Source: Pedobacter sp. Leaf216 (GTDB lineage Bacteria > Bacteroidota > Bacteroidia > Sphingobacteriales > Sphingobacteriaceae). From it: a DNA stretch of 49,635 bases. The stretch spans positions 115,448 to 165,082 of the forward strand of contig NZ_LMKM01000009.1 of NCBI RefSeq assembly GCF_001421515.1, written 5' to 3'. Position 1 is the first letter of the stretch, and each line of letters opens with the position of its first letter. Below, piece after piece: positions 1 through 9,897 of this stretch. Under the pieces are notes generated by a model that worked only from the letters and a program-made list of their open reading frames with translations, was not told the origin of the DNA and made no database searches. The translations under genes and the position numbers were made by a program.

Positions 1-25
1 CCCTGCTCAACTTATTTCAGTCATT

Positions 26-110
26 CACACCAAGTCGTCCTGCTGAACTCGTTTCAGCATCTATCAGTACAAGTAAACAGATCCTGAAATAAATTCAGGA
101 TGACGGTGTG
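26..110. repeat. Imperfect inverted repeat, REP-like intergenic element
   Basis: The outer arms CACACC (26-31) and GGTGTG (105-110) and the inner arms CGTCCTGCTGAA and TTCAGGATGACG face each other. Each arm also holds its own small hairpin (CTGAA...TTCAG). The arrangement resembles the abundant CATCCTGAA/TTCAGGATG elements scattered between genes of Bacteroidota. No gene is seen in 1-284 apart from this element and the promoter before the first operon. Confidence 0.7.
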
Positions 111-238
111 ATCGAAGAAGATTCTAATTACCCAGCTCCGTGTTGTTAAAAAACTCAAAATTCGTAAATCAACGATATATAGTTAATAGTAAACTAGCTT
201 TTTAATTGTAAATAATTGATATATAGTATTTTAACTGA

Positions 239-254
239 TGGTATGTTTCTTGAA
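239..254 (+). promoter_or_regulatory. Candidate sigma-54 (-24/-12) promoter of the 13-gene operon
   Basis: The sequence TGGTATGTTTCTTGAA fits TGGCAC-N5-TTGCA with GG at 240-241 and G at 252, the correct ten-base spacing; the -12 C is replaced by A. The predicted start near 264 lies about 20 bases before the ATG at 285. A near-identical element (13 of 16 bases, the other three all T/C changes) precedes the sigma-54 activator gene at 13406. No convincing TAnnTTTG box is seen here. The call is inference from pattern and context. Confidence 0.5.
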
Positions 255-284
255 AAGAGGATAGAAACAAAAAATATTATAATT

Positions 285-917
285 ATGAAACCATCACCAG
301 ACTTATTATCCCCAGAAAACCACGCCTTAGTATTAATTGATTTTGAAGGACAAATGGCTTTTGCAACAAAGAGCATTGCCATTACCGAACTCCGTACCAA
401 TGTAGCCATTATTTGCGGTGCATCTAAAATTTTTAATATACCAACCATTGTAACCACTGTTGCTGAAGAATCTTTTTCAGGACCAGTTTTTCCGGAAATT
501 GAAGAATTTTATCCTCAGGCCACTTCAAATTATATTGATAGAACTTCGATGAATACCTGGGAGGATGAACCTGCTTACAAAGCAATTACCGGAACAAGAA
601 AAAAGAAACTTGTATTGGCTGGCCTTTGGACAGGCGTTTGCATCGTTGGTCCGGCATTATCTGCTTTATCAGAAGGTTTTGATGTTTTCGTAATTACCGA
701 TGCCTGTGGCGATGTAAGCAATGAGGCACACGAACGTGCAGTACAACGAATGGTACATGCAGGGGTAAAACCAGTAACATCGGTTCAATATCTCCTCGAA
801 TTGCAGAGAGATTGGGCAAGAACAGAAACCTATGAGCCTGTAACTACATTGATGAAAAAATATGGTGCGGGTTATGGTCTTGGCATTCAGTACGCACACA
901 AAATGTTAAAACACTAA
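285..917 (+). CDS. Isochorismatase-family cysteine hydrolase (YcaC-like)
   Basis: The 210-residue product has the size and fold signature of the isochorismatase-like hydrolases, which cleave amide or vinyl-ether bonds through an Asp-Lys-Cys triad. Visible candidates are Asp19 in VLIDFEGQ, a lysine in the RKKKLVLAG strand (106-108) and Cys119 in GLWTGVC. I chose the ATG at 285; an in-frame ATG at 216 would add 23 residues unlike the family and would cover the promoter element. It is the first gene of a thirteen-gene collinear run. The substrate is unknown; it is not necessarily isochorismate, since no enterobactin-type genes are present. No signal peptide, so cytoplasmic. Confidence 0.85.
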   Translation: MKPSPDLLSPENHALVLIDFEGQMAFATKSIAITELRTNVAIICGASKIFNIPTIVTTVAEESFSGPVFPEIEEFYPQATSNYIDRTSMNTWEDEPAYKAITGTRKKKLVLAGLWTGVCIVGPALSALSEGFDVFVITDACGDVSNEAHERAVQRMVHAGVKPVTSVQYLLELQRDWARTETYEPVTTLMKKYGAGYGLGIQYAHKMLKH

Positions 918-935
918 TCCTCATTTACAATAAAA

Positions 936-2315
936 ATGAGAACCAATTATCCCCATTTGGCATTTATTTTGGCTATTTGTTTTTGCTTATCAACAGCAAC
1001 TGCATTTGCCCAGAGCATTAAATTAATGCGCTACGATGAGGATTATAGCAATCTGAAAGATTCGGACAGGAATTTCTACAATACATTAAAATTCCTGCCG
1101 CTTTCTGCCAATAAAAAAGTTTACTTCAGTTTTGGAGGTGAATTAAGAGCCGAATATGGGGGCAAAATAAATGAAGATTGGATTAAAAGCCAGGGTTATA
1201 ACCAGTCATTTCTGCAAAGGTATTCGCTTTATACCGATTTAAATATTGGTACAAGATTGCGTTTTTTCGCCCAGGTAAACAGTGCCCTCGAAAATGGCAG
1301 TAAATACGGACCATCTCCGGTTGATGAAGATCAGCTTGCGGTACAAAATTTATTTGCAGAATACAGGATTCTTAAAGATTCTACGCAAAAATTAGCCATT
1401 AGGGTAGGCAGGCAGGAGATTAATTATGGTTCGGGCAGGCTAATATCTGTTCGCGAGGGTACAACGGTGCGCCAGTATTTTACAGGAGCCAAACTGATGT
1501 ATAAAACACCCCGTTTTACTGTGGATGCATTTGTGCTGGCGGCTGATGAAGTTAATTTCGGCGTATTCGATAACCATACAAACCACCAGGCCAACCTTTG
1601 GGGCGCATATTCAAATTTAAATATCCAGCAAGGTGGAAACTTCGATTTTTATTATTTAGGCATCAGGCGTGATAATGCCAAATTTGAAGAAGGTATTGAA
1701 AAAGAAATCAGGCATACCCTGGCTACACGTTATTGGAAAGGTGGAGGTGGCTTTATTTATAACCTGGAAGCGGCCTACCAGTTTGGAAAGTTTGGAAACG
1801 GAAATATCAATGCCTGGACAATGGCCATTGAGTTTGGTTATACTTTTGAAGATACCAAATTTAAACCTTCTTTAAACCTGCGTAATGATTACATCTCCGG
1901 AGATAAAAAAGCTGGCGATGGAAAGCTTCAAACTTTTAATCCTTTATATCCAAAGGGAGGTTATTTTGGATTTAACCCACTCATCGGGCCTTCCAATTTA
2001 ATCGATCTGCACCCATACCTAACCCTCAAAATAACCGATAAATTAAGTGCACAGGCAGATGTTGTTTTCAACTGGAGATACTCCTTAAATGATGGGATTT
2101 ATCGCCCAAGCGGAAATTTTAACACAGCAGGCTCACTTTCAAACCACCGCTTTATCGGTACAACTTATTTGCTCAGTGCAGATTATAAATTCAATAATAA
2201 TCTTTCATTCAGCTGCGGAGGGCAATATTTTAAGGTAGGTGGCTTTATTAAAGATCTCGTACCACTCAACGATAACTCAAAGTTTTTTAATGCACAAGTA
2301 TCATACAAATTTTAA
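936..2315 (+). CDS. Alginate-export-like outer-membrane beta-barrel protein
   Basis: The 459-residue protein begins with a signal peptide ending near AFA-QS (about residue 25). The rest is rich in alternating aromatic and polar strands, includes RVGRQEINYG and ends in an aromatic residue (SYKF), as expected for an outer-membrane barrel. The pattern matches the alginate_exp (AlgE-type) family, which in Bacteroidota is often found away from alginate genes. It starts 19 bases after the hydrolase. It probably provides a diffusion pore for a small organic substrate handled by the neighbouring hydrolases; that role is inferred from position only. Confidence 0.8.
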   Translation: MRTNYPHLAFILAICFCLSTATAFAQSIKLMRYDEDYSNLKDSDRNFYNTLKFLPLSANKKVYFSFGGELRAEYGGKINEDWIKSQGYNQSFLQRYSLYTDLNIGTRLRFFAQVNSALENGSKYGPSPVDEDQLAVQNLFAEYRILKDSTQKLAIRVGRQEINYGSGRLISVREGTTVRQYFTGAKLMYKTPRFTVDAFVLAADEVNFGVFDNHTNHQANLWGAYSNLNIQQGGNFDFYYLGIRRDNAKFEEGIEKEIRHTLATRYWKGGGGFIYNLEAAYQFGKFGNGNINAWTMAIEFGYTFEDTKFKPSLNLRNDYISGDKKAGDGKLQTFNPLYPKGGYFGFNPLIGPSNLIDLHPYLTLKITDKLSAQADVVFNWRYSLNDGIYRPSGNFNTAGSLSNHRFIGTTYLLSADYKFNNNLSFSCGGQYFKVGGFIKDLVPLNDNSKFFNAQVSYKF

Positions 2316-2325
2316 ATAAAAGAAA

Positions 2326-3069
2326 ATGAAAAATAACTTCACAAAACAATCAAAATCTGCTTTTAAAAGCATTAGGGTAGCTATAACAATATTTTGTGTA
2401 TTTGTAGCAGGAACAACTTTTGCACAGAGCACAACAACCGCAATTGGAACCTCAAAAGTATGGGGAACAGTAGATGGAATTGCAATCGAAGGCGTAGTTC
2501 AAGGTCCTTCAGCGCAGGTTAGCGAATTACAGGTAGCTTGTGTTTTCGAATACACAGAAGGTGATATTTTTAATTCGCCCCCAGCGCTGCCACCAGCTTT
2601 AAACGGTTTGGTGCATTTAGATCAGGATACCAAAGGTTTATTAACTGAAATCCGCAAGAGTGGTAAATTTCTTGGTCACGCCAACGAAACATTACTAATT
2701 ACACCCCCAAAAGGCATAATCGGCGGCAAACATTTGCTTTTAATCGGTTTGGGCGATCGCAGCAAATTTACACCAGAACTTATGACAGGCGTAGGCAGCG
2801 TGGCGATGAGAGAGGCATTAAAACTTGGTGTTAGCAATTTTGCTTTCGCAAGCGATTTAAAAGACGCCGGAATTGATTCGCCAACAGCTTTGGTTGCAGG
2901 CAATGTGGTAAAAGGTATTTTCGAAGCGTACCGTACCCAGGTTTGGTTAAAAGAAAAGAAAATGACTGCAATTAAACCCATCACAAAGGTAATTCTACTT
3001 GCAGGTCCGGCATTTTTTACCACAGCTGGAGAAGGAATTCAGCAAGCCATTGCATCAATTAAAAATTAA
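2326..3069 (+). CDS. Secreted solo M17 aminopeptidase N-terminal-domain protein
   Basis: The 247-residue product has a long N-terminal region with a hydrophobic signal segment ending TTFAQS (near residue 34). It then resembles the N-terminal domain of M17 leucyl aminopeptidases, including LLLIGLGDRSKFTPE. The catalytic C-terminal domain with its metal ligands is absent, since a full enzyme is near 480-500 residues. It therefore cannot be a peptidase of this type; a binding or structural role in the periplasm is possible. It lies 11 bases after the porin and 15 bases before the amidohydrolase. Confidence 0.75.
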   Translation: MKNNFTKQSKSAFKSIRVAITIFCVFVAGTTFAQSTTTAIGTSKVWGTVDGIAIEGVVQGPSAQVSELQVACVFEYTEGDIFNSPPALPPALNGLVHLDQDTKGLLTEIRKSGKFLGHANETLLITPPKGIIGGKHLLLIGLGDRSKFTPELMTGVGSVAMREALKLGVSNFAFASDLKDAGIDSPTALVAGNVVKGIFEAYRTQVWLKEKKMTAIKPITKVILLAGPAFFTTAGEGIQQAIASIKN

Positions 3070-3083
3070 TCACCATAAAACTG

Positions 3084-4985
3084 ATGAACACGATGAGTGC
3101 AGACATGATTTTATTCAATGGTAAAATACATACCATTGCCAAACATAAAAGTGAAATAACTGCGGTTGCCATTAAAGACGGAAAGTTTGTTGCCGTGGGT
3201 GCCGATGCAGATGTAATGGCTTTTTCAGATTCAGAAACCAGGCTGATCGATCTTGGAAAAAAACGTGTGGTACCTGGTATAAACGATTCGCATATCCATT
3301 TAATCCGTGGTGGGTTAAACTTCAACCTCGAATTGCGTTGGGATGGCGTGCCATCACTTGCCGATGCACTCAGGATGCTTAAAGAGCAGGTAGATGTTAC
3401 CCCTTCGCCCCAATGGGTACGCGTGGTAGGAGGTTGGTCTGAATTTCAGTTCGCAGAAAGAAGAATGCCAACGCTGGAAGAAATAAATGCCATAGCACCC
3501 GAAACCCCGGTTTTTATCCTTCATTTATACGACCGTGCTTTTATGAACCGCGCTGCCCTTAAAGCAGTTGGCTATACAAAAGATACGCCTGCGCCTCCGG
3601 GTGGCGAAATCCAGAGAGACGCAAATGGCGAACCTACAGGATTAATTATCGCCAGCCCCAATGCCATGATTTTATACTCAACTTTGGCCAAAGGACCGAA
3701 ACTATCGTACGAACACCAGGTGAATTCTACCCGTCATTTCATGACTGAGCTAAACCGCTTTGGTATTACCAGTGTAATTGATGCAGGGGGTGGTTTTCAA
3801 AATTTTCCTGATGATTATAAGGTAGTAAACGAACTCAACGAACAAAAGCAACTCACCGTTCGTATTGCCTATAATTTATTTACCCAACGCCCAAAGCAGG
3901 AATTTGAAGATTTTGACAACTGGACCAGCTCAGTAAAACTTTACCAGGGAGATGACATGTACCGCCATAACGGAGCAGGCGAAATGCTTGTTTTTTCTGC
4001 AGCTGATTTTGAAGATTTTCTTCAGCCAAGGCCCGATCTTTCTGATAATATGGAACCCGAACTAGAGCGTGTAGTGCGTTTATTGGTGGAGAAAAGATGG
4101 CCGTTCAGATTGCATGCTACCTATAACGAAAGCATTGGCCGTTTTTTAAATGTTTTTGAAAAAGTAAACCGGGATATCCCTTTTGCAGGCTTGCCGTGGA
4201 TATTCGACCATGCCGAAACCATTGATGAGCGGAATATCGAACGTGTAAAGGCGTTGGGTGGAGGTATCGCAATTCAAAGTAGAATGGCTTATCAAGGCGA
4301 ATATTTTACCGAACGTTACGGTGCTAAAGCGGCATTGCAAACACCGCCGGTTAAAAAAATGCTCGAAATGGAAGTTCCTGTAGGTGGTGGATCTGATGCT
4401 ACCCGGGTAAGCAGTTACAATCCATGGGTTTCGATGTTTTGGCTAACTGCTGGTAAAACAGTTGGTGGCTTAAAAATATACAATGAAGAAACTGTTCTTT
4501 CAAGAGCAACCGCTTTAGAACTTTATACCCGGGGCAGCGCATGGTTTTCCAATGAACAGCAAAAGAAAGGTGATATTGAAGTGGGCATGCTGGCCGATTT
4601 AGCCGTACTTAACCACGATTATTTCGAAGTGGCTGATGATCAGATCAAAAGTATCGAATCTGATTTAACCATTGTTGATGGTAAAATTGTGTATGCAAAA
4701 GGAGATTTTTCGCCTTTTTCGCCGCCAAAAATTCCAATTCTGCCCGATTGGTCACCAACAAACAGTTACAACGGCTATTATTCAGCAGCTACCCACAAAA
4801 CAAATCAGCAGGGAAAAACAAAAGGAGCGAATGGAACAGATGCTGTTTTAGCCATGGTGCACTCGTGTGTAGGCAGTTGCAACGTGCATAACCACAACCA
4901 CGATGCAGTAAGAACCAGTAACCTACCTGTAAACAACTATACCGCTTTTTGGGGCGCACTGGGTTGCTCATGTTTTGCTTTTTAA
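3084..4985 (+). CDS. YtcJ-like metal-dependent amidohydrolase with Cys/His-rich tail
   Basis: The 633-residue protein has the amidohydrolase pattern: an N-terminal beta-sandwich (MILFNGKIHTI...), the metal-binding HxH of GINDSHIHL (His70, His72), a central TIM barrel and the C-terminal segment GMLADLAVLNHDYF. YtcJ-type enzymes are usually near 530-560 residues. Here the extension after about residue 585 contains HSCVGSC, HNHNH and GCSC, nine likely metal ligands in 40 residues. No signal peptide. The substrate is unknown; deacylase or cyclic-amide hydrolase activity is typical of the family. The stop codon is 3 bases before the DoxX start. Confidence 0.85.
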   Translation: MNTMSADMILFNGKIHTIAKHKSEITAVAIKDGKFVAVGADADVMAFSDSETRLIDLGKKRVVPGINDSHIHLIRGGLNFNLELRWDGVPSLADALRMLKEQVDVTPSPQWVRVVGGWSEFQFAERRMPTLEEINAIAPETPVFILHLYDRAFMNRAALKAVGYTKDTPAPPGGEIQRDANGEPTGLIIASPNAMILYSTLAKGPKLSYEHQVNSTRHFMTELNRFGITSVIDAGGGFQNFPDDYKVVNELNEQKQLTVRIAYNLFTQRPKQEFEDFDNWTSSVKLYQGDDMYRHNGAGEMLVFSAADFEDFLQPRPDLSDNMEPELERVVRLLVEKRWPFRLHATYNESIGRFLNVFEKVNRDIPFAGLPWIFDHAETIDERNIERVKALGGGIAIQSRMAYQGEYFTERYGAKAALQTPPVKKMLEMEVPVGGGSDATRVSSYNPWVSMFWLTAGKTVGGLKIYNEETVLSRATALELYTRGSAWFSNEQQKKGDIEVGMLADLAVLNHDYFEVADDQIKSIESDLTIVDGKIVYAKGDFSPFSPPKIPILPDWSPTNSYNGYYSAATHKTNQQGKTKGANGTDAVLAMVHSCVGSCNVHNHNHDAVRTSNLPVNNYTAFWGALGCSCFAF

Positions 4986-4987
4986 TT

Positions 4988-5422
4988 ATGGAAAATATCA
5001 TCAAATACCTGCTTTATTCTGACTTAGGGTCAGACATAAACAATTGGGCCGTACTTATTTTCAGGGTGTTGCTCATGCTTGAACTTTTCAGGGTTCATGG
5101 AATGAAAAAATTCCGTGTACAAAACGGAGAAAAAGAGCATGTTCCCAATCCCCTGGGTTTACCAGATAAACTGAATGGGCTTGTGGCTACTTTTTCTGAT
5201 ACCATTGTGCCATTTCTGGTTGCAATAGGGTGCGGAACCAGGCTTTTTCTGCTGCCTTCAATAGGGGTAACGGCAATCGGCTATTTCGTGGTGCACCGTA
5301 AAGATTCGATAGAAGTACGTGATGTACCTTATATGTACACACTCGCCATGCTTTTTTTATGGCTCATCGGACCAGGAACATTATCAATAGATCATTACAT
5401 ATTGAACAATTTTTTTAACTAA
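4988..5422 (+). CDS. DoxX-like four-helix membrane protein
   Basis: The 144-residue protein has about four hydrophobic segments and the short, compact layout of the DoxX/DoxD-like family (RVLLMLELFRVHGMKKF near the start). I use the ATG at 4988 directly after the amidohydrolase stop; a longer frame from 4949 would overlap that gene. DoxX proteins are linked to redox control and thiosulfate or quinone-related functions. This fits the neighbouring dioxygenase and Dps genes, but no specific activity can be read from the sequence. Confidence 0.75.
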   Translation: MENIIKYLLYSDLGSDINNWAVLIFRVLLMLELFRVHGMKKFRVQNGEKEHVPNPLGLPDKLNGLVATFSDTIVPFLVAIGCGTRLFLLPSIGVTAIGYFVVHRKDSIEVRDVPYMYTLAMLFLWLIGPGTLSIDHYILNNFFN

Positions 5423-5448
5423 TAAATAAACATCAAAATCACAAAAAC

Positions 5449-5922
5449 ATGGAAGCTAAAATTGGAATCAGCGCAGAAAACCTCGCAGAGGTGGCACATT
5501 CATTAAGCAAAATTCTTGCTGATGAGTACGTTTTATACACCAAAACACGCAAGGCACATTGGAATGTAGAAGGACCGGATTTTTACAACAAACACAAGTT
5601 CTTTGAGGAACAATACACGCAATTGGAAGATATTGTAGATGAAGTTGCAGAACGGATCCGCAAACTCGGTCACTTTGCCCCAGCCTCACTTAAACAGTTT
5701 CTGGAATTAACCCACTTAACAGAAGATGACCGCGGTAAAAACGATGCTCCAACTTACATTAAAATGTTACTGGCCGATCATGAAAGTATTTTAATTCATT
5801 TGAGAGAGAACATCGATAACTATGCTGGCGCACTTAAAGATGCCGGAACCAGCGATTACATTACAGGTTTAATGGAAACGCACGAAACCATGGCCTGGAT
5901 GTTAAGGGCACACTTATCATAA
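5449..5922 (+). CDS. dps: Dps-family ferritin-like DNA-protection protein
   Basis: The 157-residue product has the Dps four-helix layout. The inter-subunit ferroxidase residues are visible with the spacing known for E. coli Dps: His37 (KAHWNV), His49, Glu53, Asp64 and Glu68. Glu53 replaces the more common Asp. Dps dodecamers oxidise and store iron with hydrogen peroxide and protect DNA during starvation and oxidative stress. It sits mid-operon between DoxX and a DUF1275 gene, which supports a stress role for the whole run. Confidence 0.92.
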   Translation: MEAKIGISAENLAEVAHSLSKILADEYVLYTKTRKAHWNVEGPDFYNKHKFFEEQYTQLEDIVDEVAERIRKLGHFAPASLKQFLELTHLTEDDRGKNDAPTYIKMLLADHESILIHLRENIDNYAGALKDAGTSDYITGLMETHETMAWMLRAHLS

Positions 5923-5934
5923 ATTACAAATAGA

Positions 5935-6624
5935 ATGGAAGAAAAACAGAATAATATCTGGTTTGTAACCCTTGTATTAACCATCATTGCGGGTTATTGT
6001 GATACGATTACTTTTGTATCTGCTGATAAAATTTTTTCGGCGCACGTTACCGGGAACTTTATTGTATTTGCCTATCAAATGATTAAAGGCTCAGATGGTG
6101 ATGCATGGATCAAACTGCTAACTTTTCCAATATTTATGCTCTCGGTAATGGCTGGCGGCTGGATATCGGCAAAATTTTCGAACAGGCATTTTCTGCTTTT
6201 ATGCGAAGGGATTATTCTTTTGCTCGGTGGCGCATTGGCCTACTCATTAGGCTATATCGATAATACCGAAATTACCTGGCCAATGTACCTGGTTACCATG
6301 ATAGTGGTTTTTGCTATGGGTCTTCAAAATGCTTTCGGAAAACTTTTTGCGAAAGAAACCTACGGACCAACTACCATGATGACGGGTAATGTAACGCAGT
6401 TTGCGCTAGATATCAGGTCTTTTTGCAACTCAGGATTTAAAAATACCGATTTCCTTTCGGGTATAAACAAAGGTTTAATTACGCTTGGAGGGTTTTTAAC
6501 CGGCTGTATTTTAGGCGCGTGGATTGGGCAGCTTTTTGGCCTGGTGGGTATTGTGCTGCCAGGTATTGCCATGGTAATTTGCTATTACAGCACAAAACCT
6601 GTTAAAAACGATGTTATAAGCTAA
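5935..6624 (+). CDS. YoaK/DUF1275-family membrane protein
   Basis: The 229-residue protein has about six hydrophobic helices. Typical DUF1275 features are GYCDTITFV near the first helix, FSAHVTGNF, and TMMTGNVTQ in the fourth segment. The function of the family is unknown; it is a common inner-membrane protein in bacteria. It starts 13 bases after dps and ends 3 bases before the histidine kinase gene, so it is almost certainly co-transcribed. Confidence 0.85.
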   Translation: MEEKQNNIWFVTLVLTIIAGYCDTITFVSADKIFSAHVTGNFIVFAYQMIKGSDGDAWIKLLTFPIFMLSVMAGGWISAKFSNRHFLLLCEGIILLLGGALAYSLGYIDNTEITWPMYLVTMIVVFAMGLQNAFGKLFAKETYGPTTMMTGNVTQFALDIRSFCNSGFKNTDFLSGINKGLITLGGFLTGCILGAWIGQLFGLVGIVLPGIAMVICYYSTKPVKNDVIS

Positions 6625-6626
6625 AG

Positions 6627-8912
6627 ATGCCAACCCATAACAAAATACACCATTTTTGCAGCCATAGCTTTAAGTTTTGGTTAATTACTTTAATGCTAAT
6701 CAGCCCTGCCCTTGCAAAAGGGCAGGGCATTAGAACCGCAAAAGAAGTAGAAACTGCAGAAATTAAACTCCGCAGGCTTGGCCAAACAGAAAGTAAAGTA
6801 GATTTATGGATCGATTTGGGTACTTATTACCTCAATTTACCCGGCGAATTAAAAACCGACCTCGCTAAGGCGATGCAACTCCGTGAACAGGCTTTTGCGC
6901 TTGCAGGCAAAATCGAATATCCTAAAGGCATTGCTAAAAGCTTGGTGCTTAAAGGCGATATTTTACGTGAATCGGGTAATAAAATTTTGGCAACAAAAAT
7001 ATATGAACAGGCAATTGCTTACACCTCAAAGTTAAACCTGAAAGATCAATTGGCAGAGGCATATTCTGCCATGGGTAATCTGTATGGTAACGAAGGGGCA
7101 GATCTGGACAAAAAAATCGCTTACAATGAGAAATCGCTGAAATTATACCGCCTTACAGAAAATAAGTTAGAAGAAGGTAATTCGCTTAAAAACCTGGGCG
7201 ATTATTACAATATAAAAGGTCAGCCAGCCTATGCCATAAAGCTGATGGACACTTCGCTTGCCGTTTATCAAACTGTTGGTTTTAAAGAACTGCAAGGGGT
7301 TTACAATAACATGTGTATTACCAATATCAGTCTGGGTAACTTTTCAGAAGCCCTAAAGTATGGTTTACTGGCCGAAAAAACTGCCGATCAGCTGGCTGAT
7401 ACAAGTTTGCAAAGGAGTTCAATAAACAACCATTTAGGTTTAACCTATTATTACCTCAGGAATGATCAAAAAGCCCTTGATTATTGGTTAAAAGCAAAAA
7501 ATATAGCTGAGCGATACAAAGATCCCGGTTATATGCAAACCATCATTGCCAATGTGGCCACAATTTATGTCAGGATGAAAAGGTTTGAAGAAGGAATTGC
7601 AGTACTGAAAGAGCTGATAAAAAAATATCCGCCAACAGATACACAGATGAAGCTGCGCATTCCCTACATTTTATTCAATACCTATTATGATATAGCACAG
7701 TATGCGAAGGCAGAACCTTATTTTAAAACCCTAATTAAATTTCACCATGAACTACCGAAAGATGATCCGAACCAGATTTATTTATACCGGAGTATTATCA
7801 GGAAACTGATTCATGATAAGCAATTTATAGCTGCCGACAGCTATTTAAAAGAACACGAAAAACAAAGTATACAGCAAAAAAACTTACTCGCGCTTTCGCA
7901 GCTGCACAGGCTTTGGTATGACGTAGATTCTGCATTAAATAAACCATGGTCTGCTGTGGCGCATTATAAAACCTATAAAAGGTTAACAGATTCCATCTGG
8001 AACAATGATAAAAACAAACAGATTTCAGGATTGGAAATCGAATATCAAACAGAGAAAAAAGACAAGGATATTGCGCTGCTTCATCAAAAAAATCAGTTGC
8101 AACAGGCACGTATCGGTAATGAGGAACGGGCAAGGTATTTTTTTATCGTTGGCTTAATTATAGCAGCACTTTTTGTTGGCCTCATTTATAACCGTTACCG
8201 TTTAAAAAAACGGAGTAATCTTATTTTAGAGCAAAAGCAGGAAGAAATTAACACACAAAACGAACTGCTGCGAAAAATACTCGGCGAAAAAGAATGGTTG
8301 CTGCGCGAAATTCACCATCGGGTAAAAAACAACCTTCAAATTGTAATCAGTCTGCTCAATACACAATCCGCTTATCTCGATAATGAAGATGCACTGGTTG
8401 CCATAAGGAATAGCCAAAACCGGATGCACGCCATGTCGCTCATTCATCAAAAACTGTATCAGTCTGATAATCTGGCAGAAATAGACATGAAGTGGTACAT
8501 CAAAGAACTGGTAGAATATATGATCGAATGCTTCGGAACCGAAAAAAGAATTCAGTTTGTTTTAGATACTGAAGCCATCAAGTTAGATGTTGCACAGGCA
8601 GTTCCGCTAGGGCTGATTTTAAATGAGGCGATTAGTAACGCAATTAAATATGCTTTTCCTGCCGGAAGAAAGGGAAATGTGAAAATAACTTTTAAAGCAA
8701 AAGACGATGGAACCTGCATACTCAGTATTTCTGATGATGGAGTAGGTTTGCCCCTGAATTTTGATGCCGATGATAGCGAATCGTTGGGCATGAGTTTAAT
8801 GACGGGGCTTACCGATCAGCTAAACGGTAAAATAGAAATGTGGAATGATAACGGTTTAACCTTAAAGGTTTCTTTTTTGCGCCACAATGAATTGTTAGTA
8901 GAAAACACCTGA
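6627..8912 (+). CDS. TPR-containing sensor histidine kinase (HisKA_2 type)
   Basis: The 761-residue protein has a signal or anchor segment near residues 12-30 and a periplasmic-type array of TPR-like helices to about 430. A coiled region, a transmembrane helix at about 503-522 and a cytoplasmic kinase follow. The H-box [11 protein letters not shown] places the phospho-accepting His at about 563. The ATPase part shows [11 protein letters not shown] (N box) and SDDGVGLP (G box). This is the HisKA_2/HATPase family common in Bacteroidota. No response regulator lies beside it, so its partner is elsewhere or it signals to the sigma-54 activator system; the latter is speculation, because that activator carries GAF rather than a receiver domain. 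Confidence 0.88.
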   Translation: MPTHNKIHHFCSHSFKFWLITLMLISPALAKGQGIRTAKEVETAEIKLRRLGQTESKVDLWIDLGTYYLNLPGELKTDLAKAMQLREQAFALAGKIEYPKGIAKSLVLKGDILRESGNKILATKIYEQAIAYTSKLNLKDQLAEAYSAMGNLYGNEGADLDKKIAYNEKSLKLYRLTENKLEEGNSLKNLGDYYNIKGQPAYAIKLMDTSLAVYQTVGFKELQGVYNNMCITNISLGNFSEALKYGLLAEKTADQLADTSLQRSSINNHLGLTYYYLRNDQKALDYWLKAKNIAERYKDPGYMQTIIANVATIYVRMKRFEEGIAVLKELIKKYPPTDTQMKLRIPYILFNTYYDIAQYAKAEPYFKTLIKFHHELPKDDPNQIYLYRSIIRKLIHDKQFIAADSYLKEHEKQSIQQKNLLALSQLHRLWYDVDSALNKPWSAVAHYKTYKRLTDSIWNNDKNKQISGLEIEYQTEKKDKDIALLHQKNQLQQARIGNEERARYFFIVGLIIAALFVGLIYNRYRLKKRSNLILEQKQEEINTQNELLRKILGEKEWLLREIHHRVKNNLQIVISLLNTQSAYLDNEDALVAIRNSQNRMHAMSLIHQKLYQSDNLAEIDMKWYIKELVEYMIECFGTEKRIQFVLDTEAIKLDVAQAVPLGLILNEAISNAIKYAFPAGRKGNVKITFKAKDDGTCILSISDDGVGLPLNFDADDSESLGMSLMTGLTDQLNGKIEMWNDNGLTLKVSFLRHNELLVENT

Positions 8913-8955
8913 TAACCATATATAAATAGTCAATCAATAAAATAAATTTAGCAAT

Positions 8956-9891
8956 ATGAACAACAATATTTTAGGCTTGCACCACATCACAGCGATAGCG
9001 GGCAATGCGCAACAAAACTTCGATTTTTATACCAAAACAATGGGTTTAAGGTTGGTTAAAAAAACCGTAAATTTTGATGATCCTGGTACTTACCATCTAT
9101 ATTATGGCGATGAAACCGGCTCAGCAGGTACCATTCTTACCTTTTTTCCATGGGATGGAATAGGCCCGGGTACCGAAGGTGTTGGTATGGCTACTGAAAT
9201 TGGTTACTCAGTACCCGAAGGCAGTCACCAGTTTTGGCTCGAAAGATTTGGTGCGGCAAATGTTAAAACCAAAGAAATTATAGAGCGTTTTGGTGAACAG
9301 GTACTGGCTTTTAAAGATCCCGATGGTTTATCATTAAGTTTAATTGTACCCAAAAATGCAGATGTTAGAAATCCATGGGAAACTGCTGAAATAAAGAAAG
9401 ATACTGCTACCAAAGGTTTTCACAGTACCACGCTAACTTTGCAAAGTATCGATCAAACGGCAAAAATTTTAACCGATTTATTTGGTTACCGATTACTGGG
9501 GCAGGAAGAAAACCGCTACCGTTTTGTTACCGATACAGTAGAAAATGCAGCAATTGTAGACCTTTTAGAAGTGCCCGCAGGCCATAGAGGCAGAAATGCA
9601 GCAGGTACAAATCACCATGTTGCTTTCCGCGTAAAAAACGAGGATATTCAAATGGAATTAAGGGAGCAGATACTAAGTAAAAACCTGCAGATTACCCCTA
9701 AAATCGACCGCGATTATTTCTATTCACTGTATTTCCGTGAGCCAGGAGGCGTGCTTTTCGAAATTGCGACTGAAAATCCTGGCTTTACTGTTGATGAACC
9801 GCTTAATGAATTGGGAACACATTTAAAATTACCACATCAGCATGAGCATTTACGCGAAGATTTAGATAAATTACTTCCAAAATTAATTTAG
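8956..9891 (+). CDS. Ring-cleaving dioxygenase, two-domain VOC family (MhqO-like)
   Basis: The 311-residue protein has two vicinal-oxygen-chelate modules. The first opens with LGLHHITAI (His9/His10) and the second holds TNHHVAFRV and FREPGGVLFEIATENPGF, supplying the His and Glu metal ligands. Length and layout match the MhqO/MhqA class, which cleaves hydroquinone- or catechol-like compounds. It is followed by a GNAT and an MhqD-like hydrolase, recalling the Bacillus subtilis mhqNOD operon. The gap of 44 bases before it is the largest in the run and contains TAAATTTA just upstream, so a secondary promoter is possible. Confidence 0.88.
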   Translation: MNNNILGLHHITAIAGNAQQNFDFYTKTMGLRLVKKTVNFDDPGTYHLYYGDETGSAGTILTFFPWDGIGPGTEGVGMATEIGYSVPEGSHQFWLERFGAANVKTKEIIERFGEQVLAFKDPDGLSLSLIVPKNADVRNPWETAEIKKDTATKGFHSTTLTLQSIDQTAKILTDLFGYRLLGQEENRYRFVTDTVENAAIVDLLEVPAGHRGRNAAGTNHHVAFRVKNEDIQMELREQILSKNLQITPKIDRDYFYSLYFREPGGVLFEIATENPGFTVDEPLNELGTHLKLPHQHEHLREDLDKLLPKLI

Positions 9892-9897
9892 AAAGTT

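Noticed and set aside
216..284. Upstream start of the first hydrolase at 216
   Set aside because: The extra 23 residues are unlike the family and the extension would run through the proposed promoter; the ATG at 285 gives the normal N-terminus.
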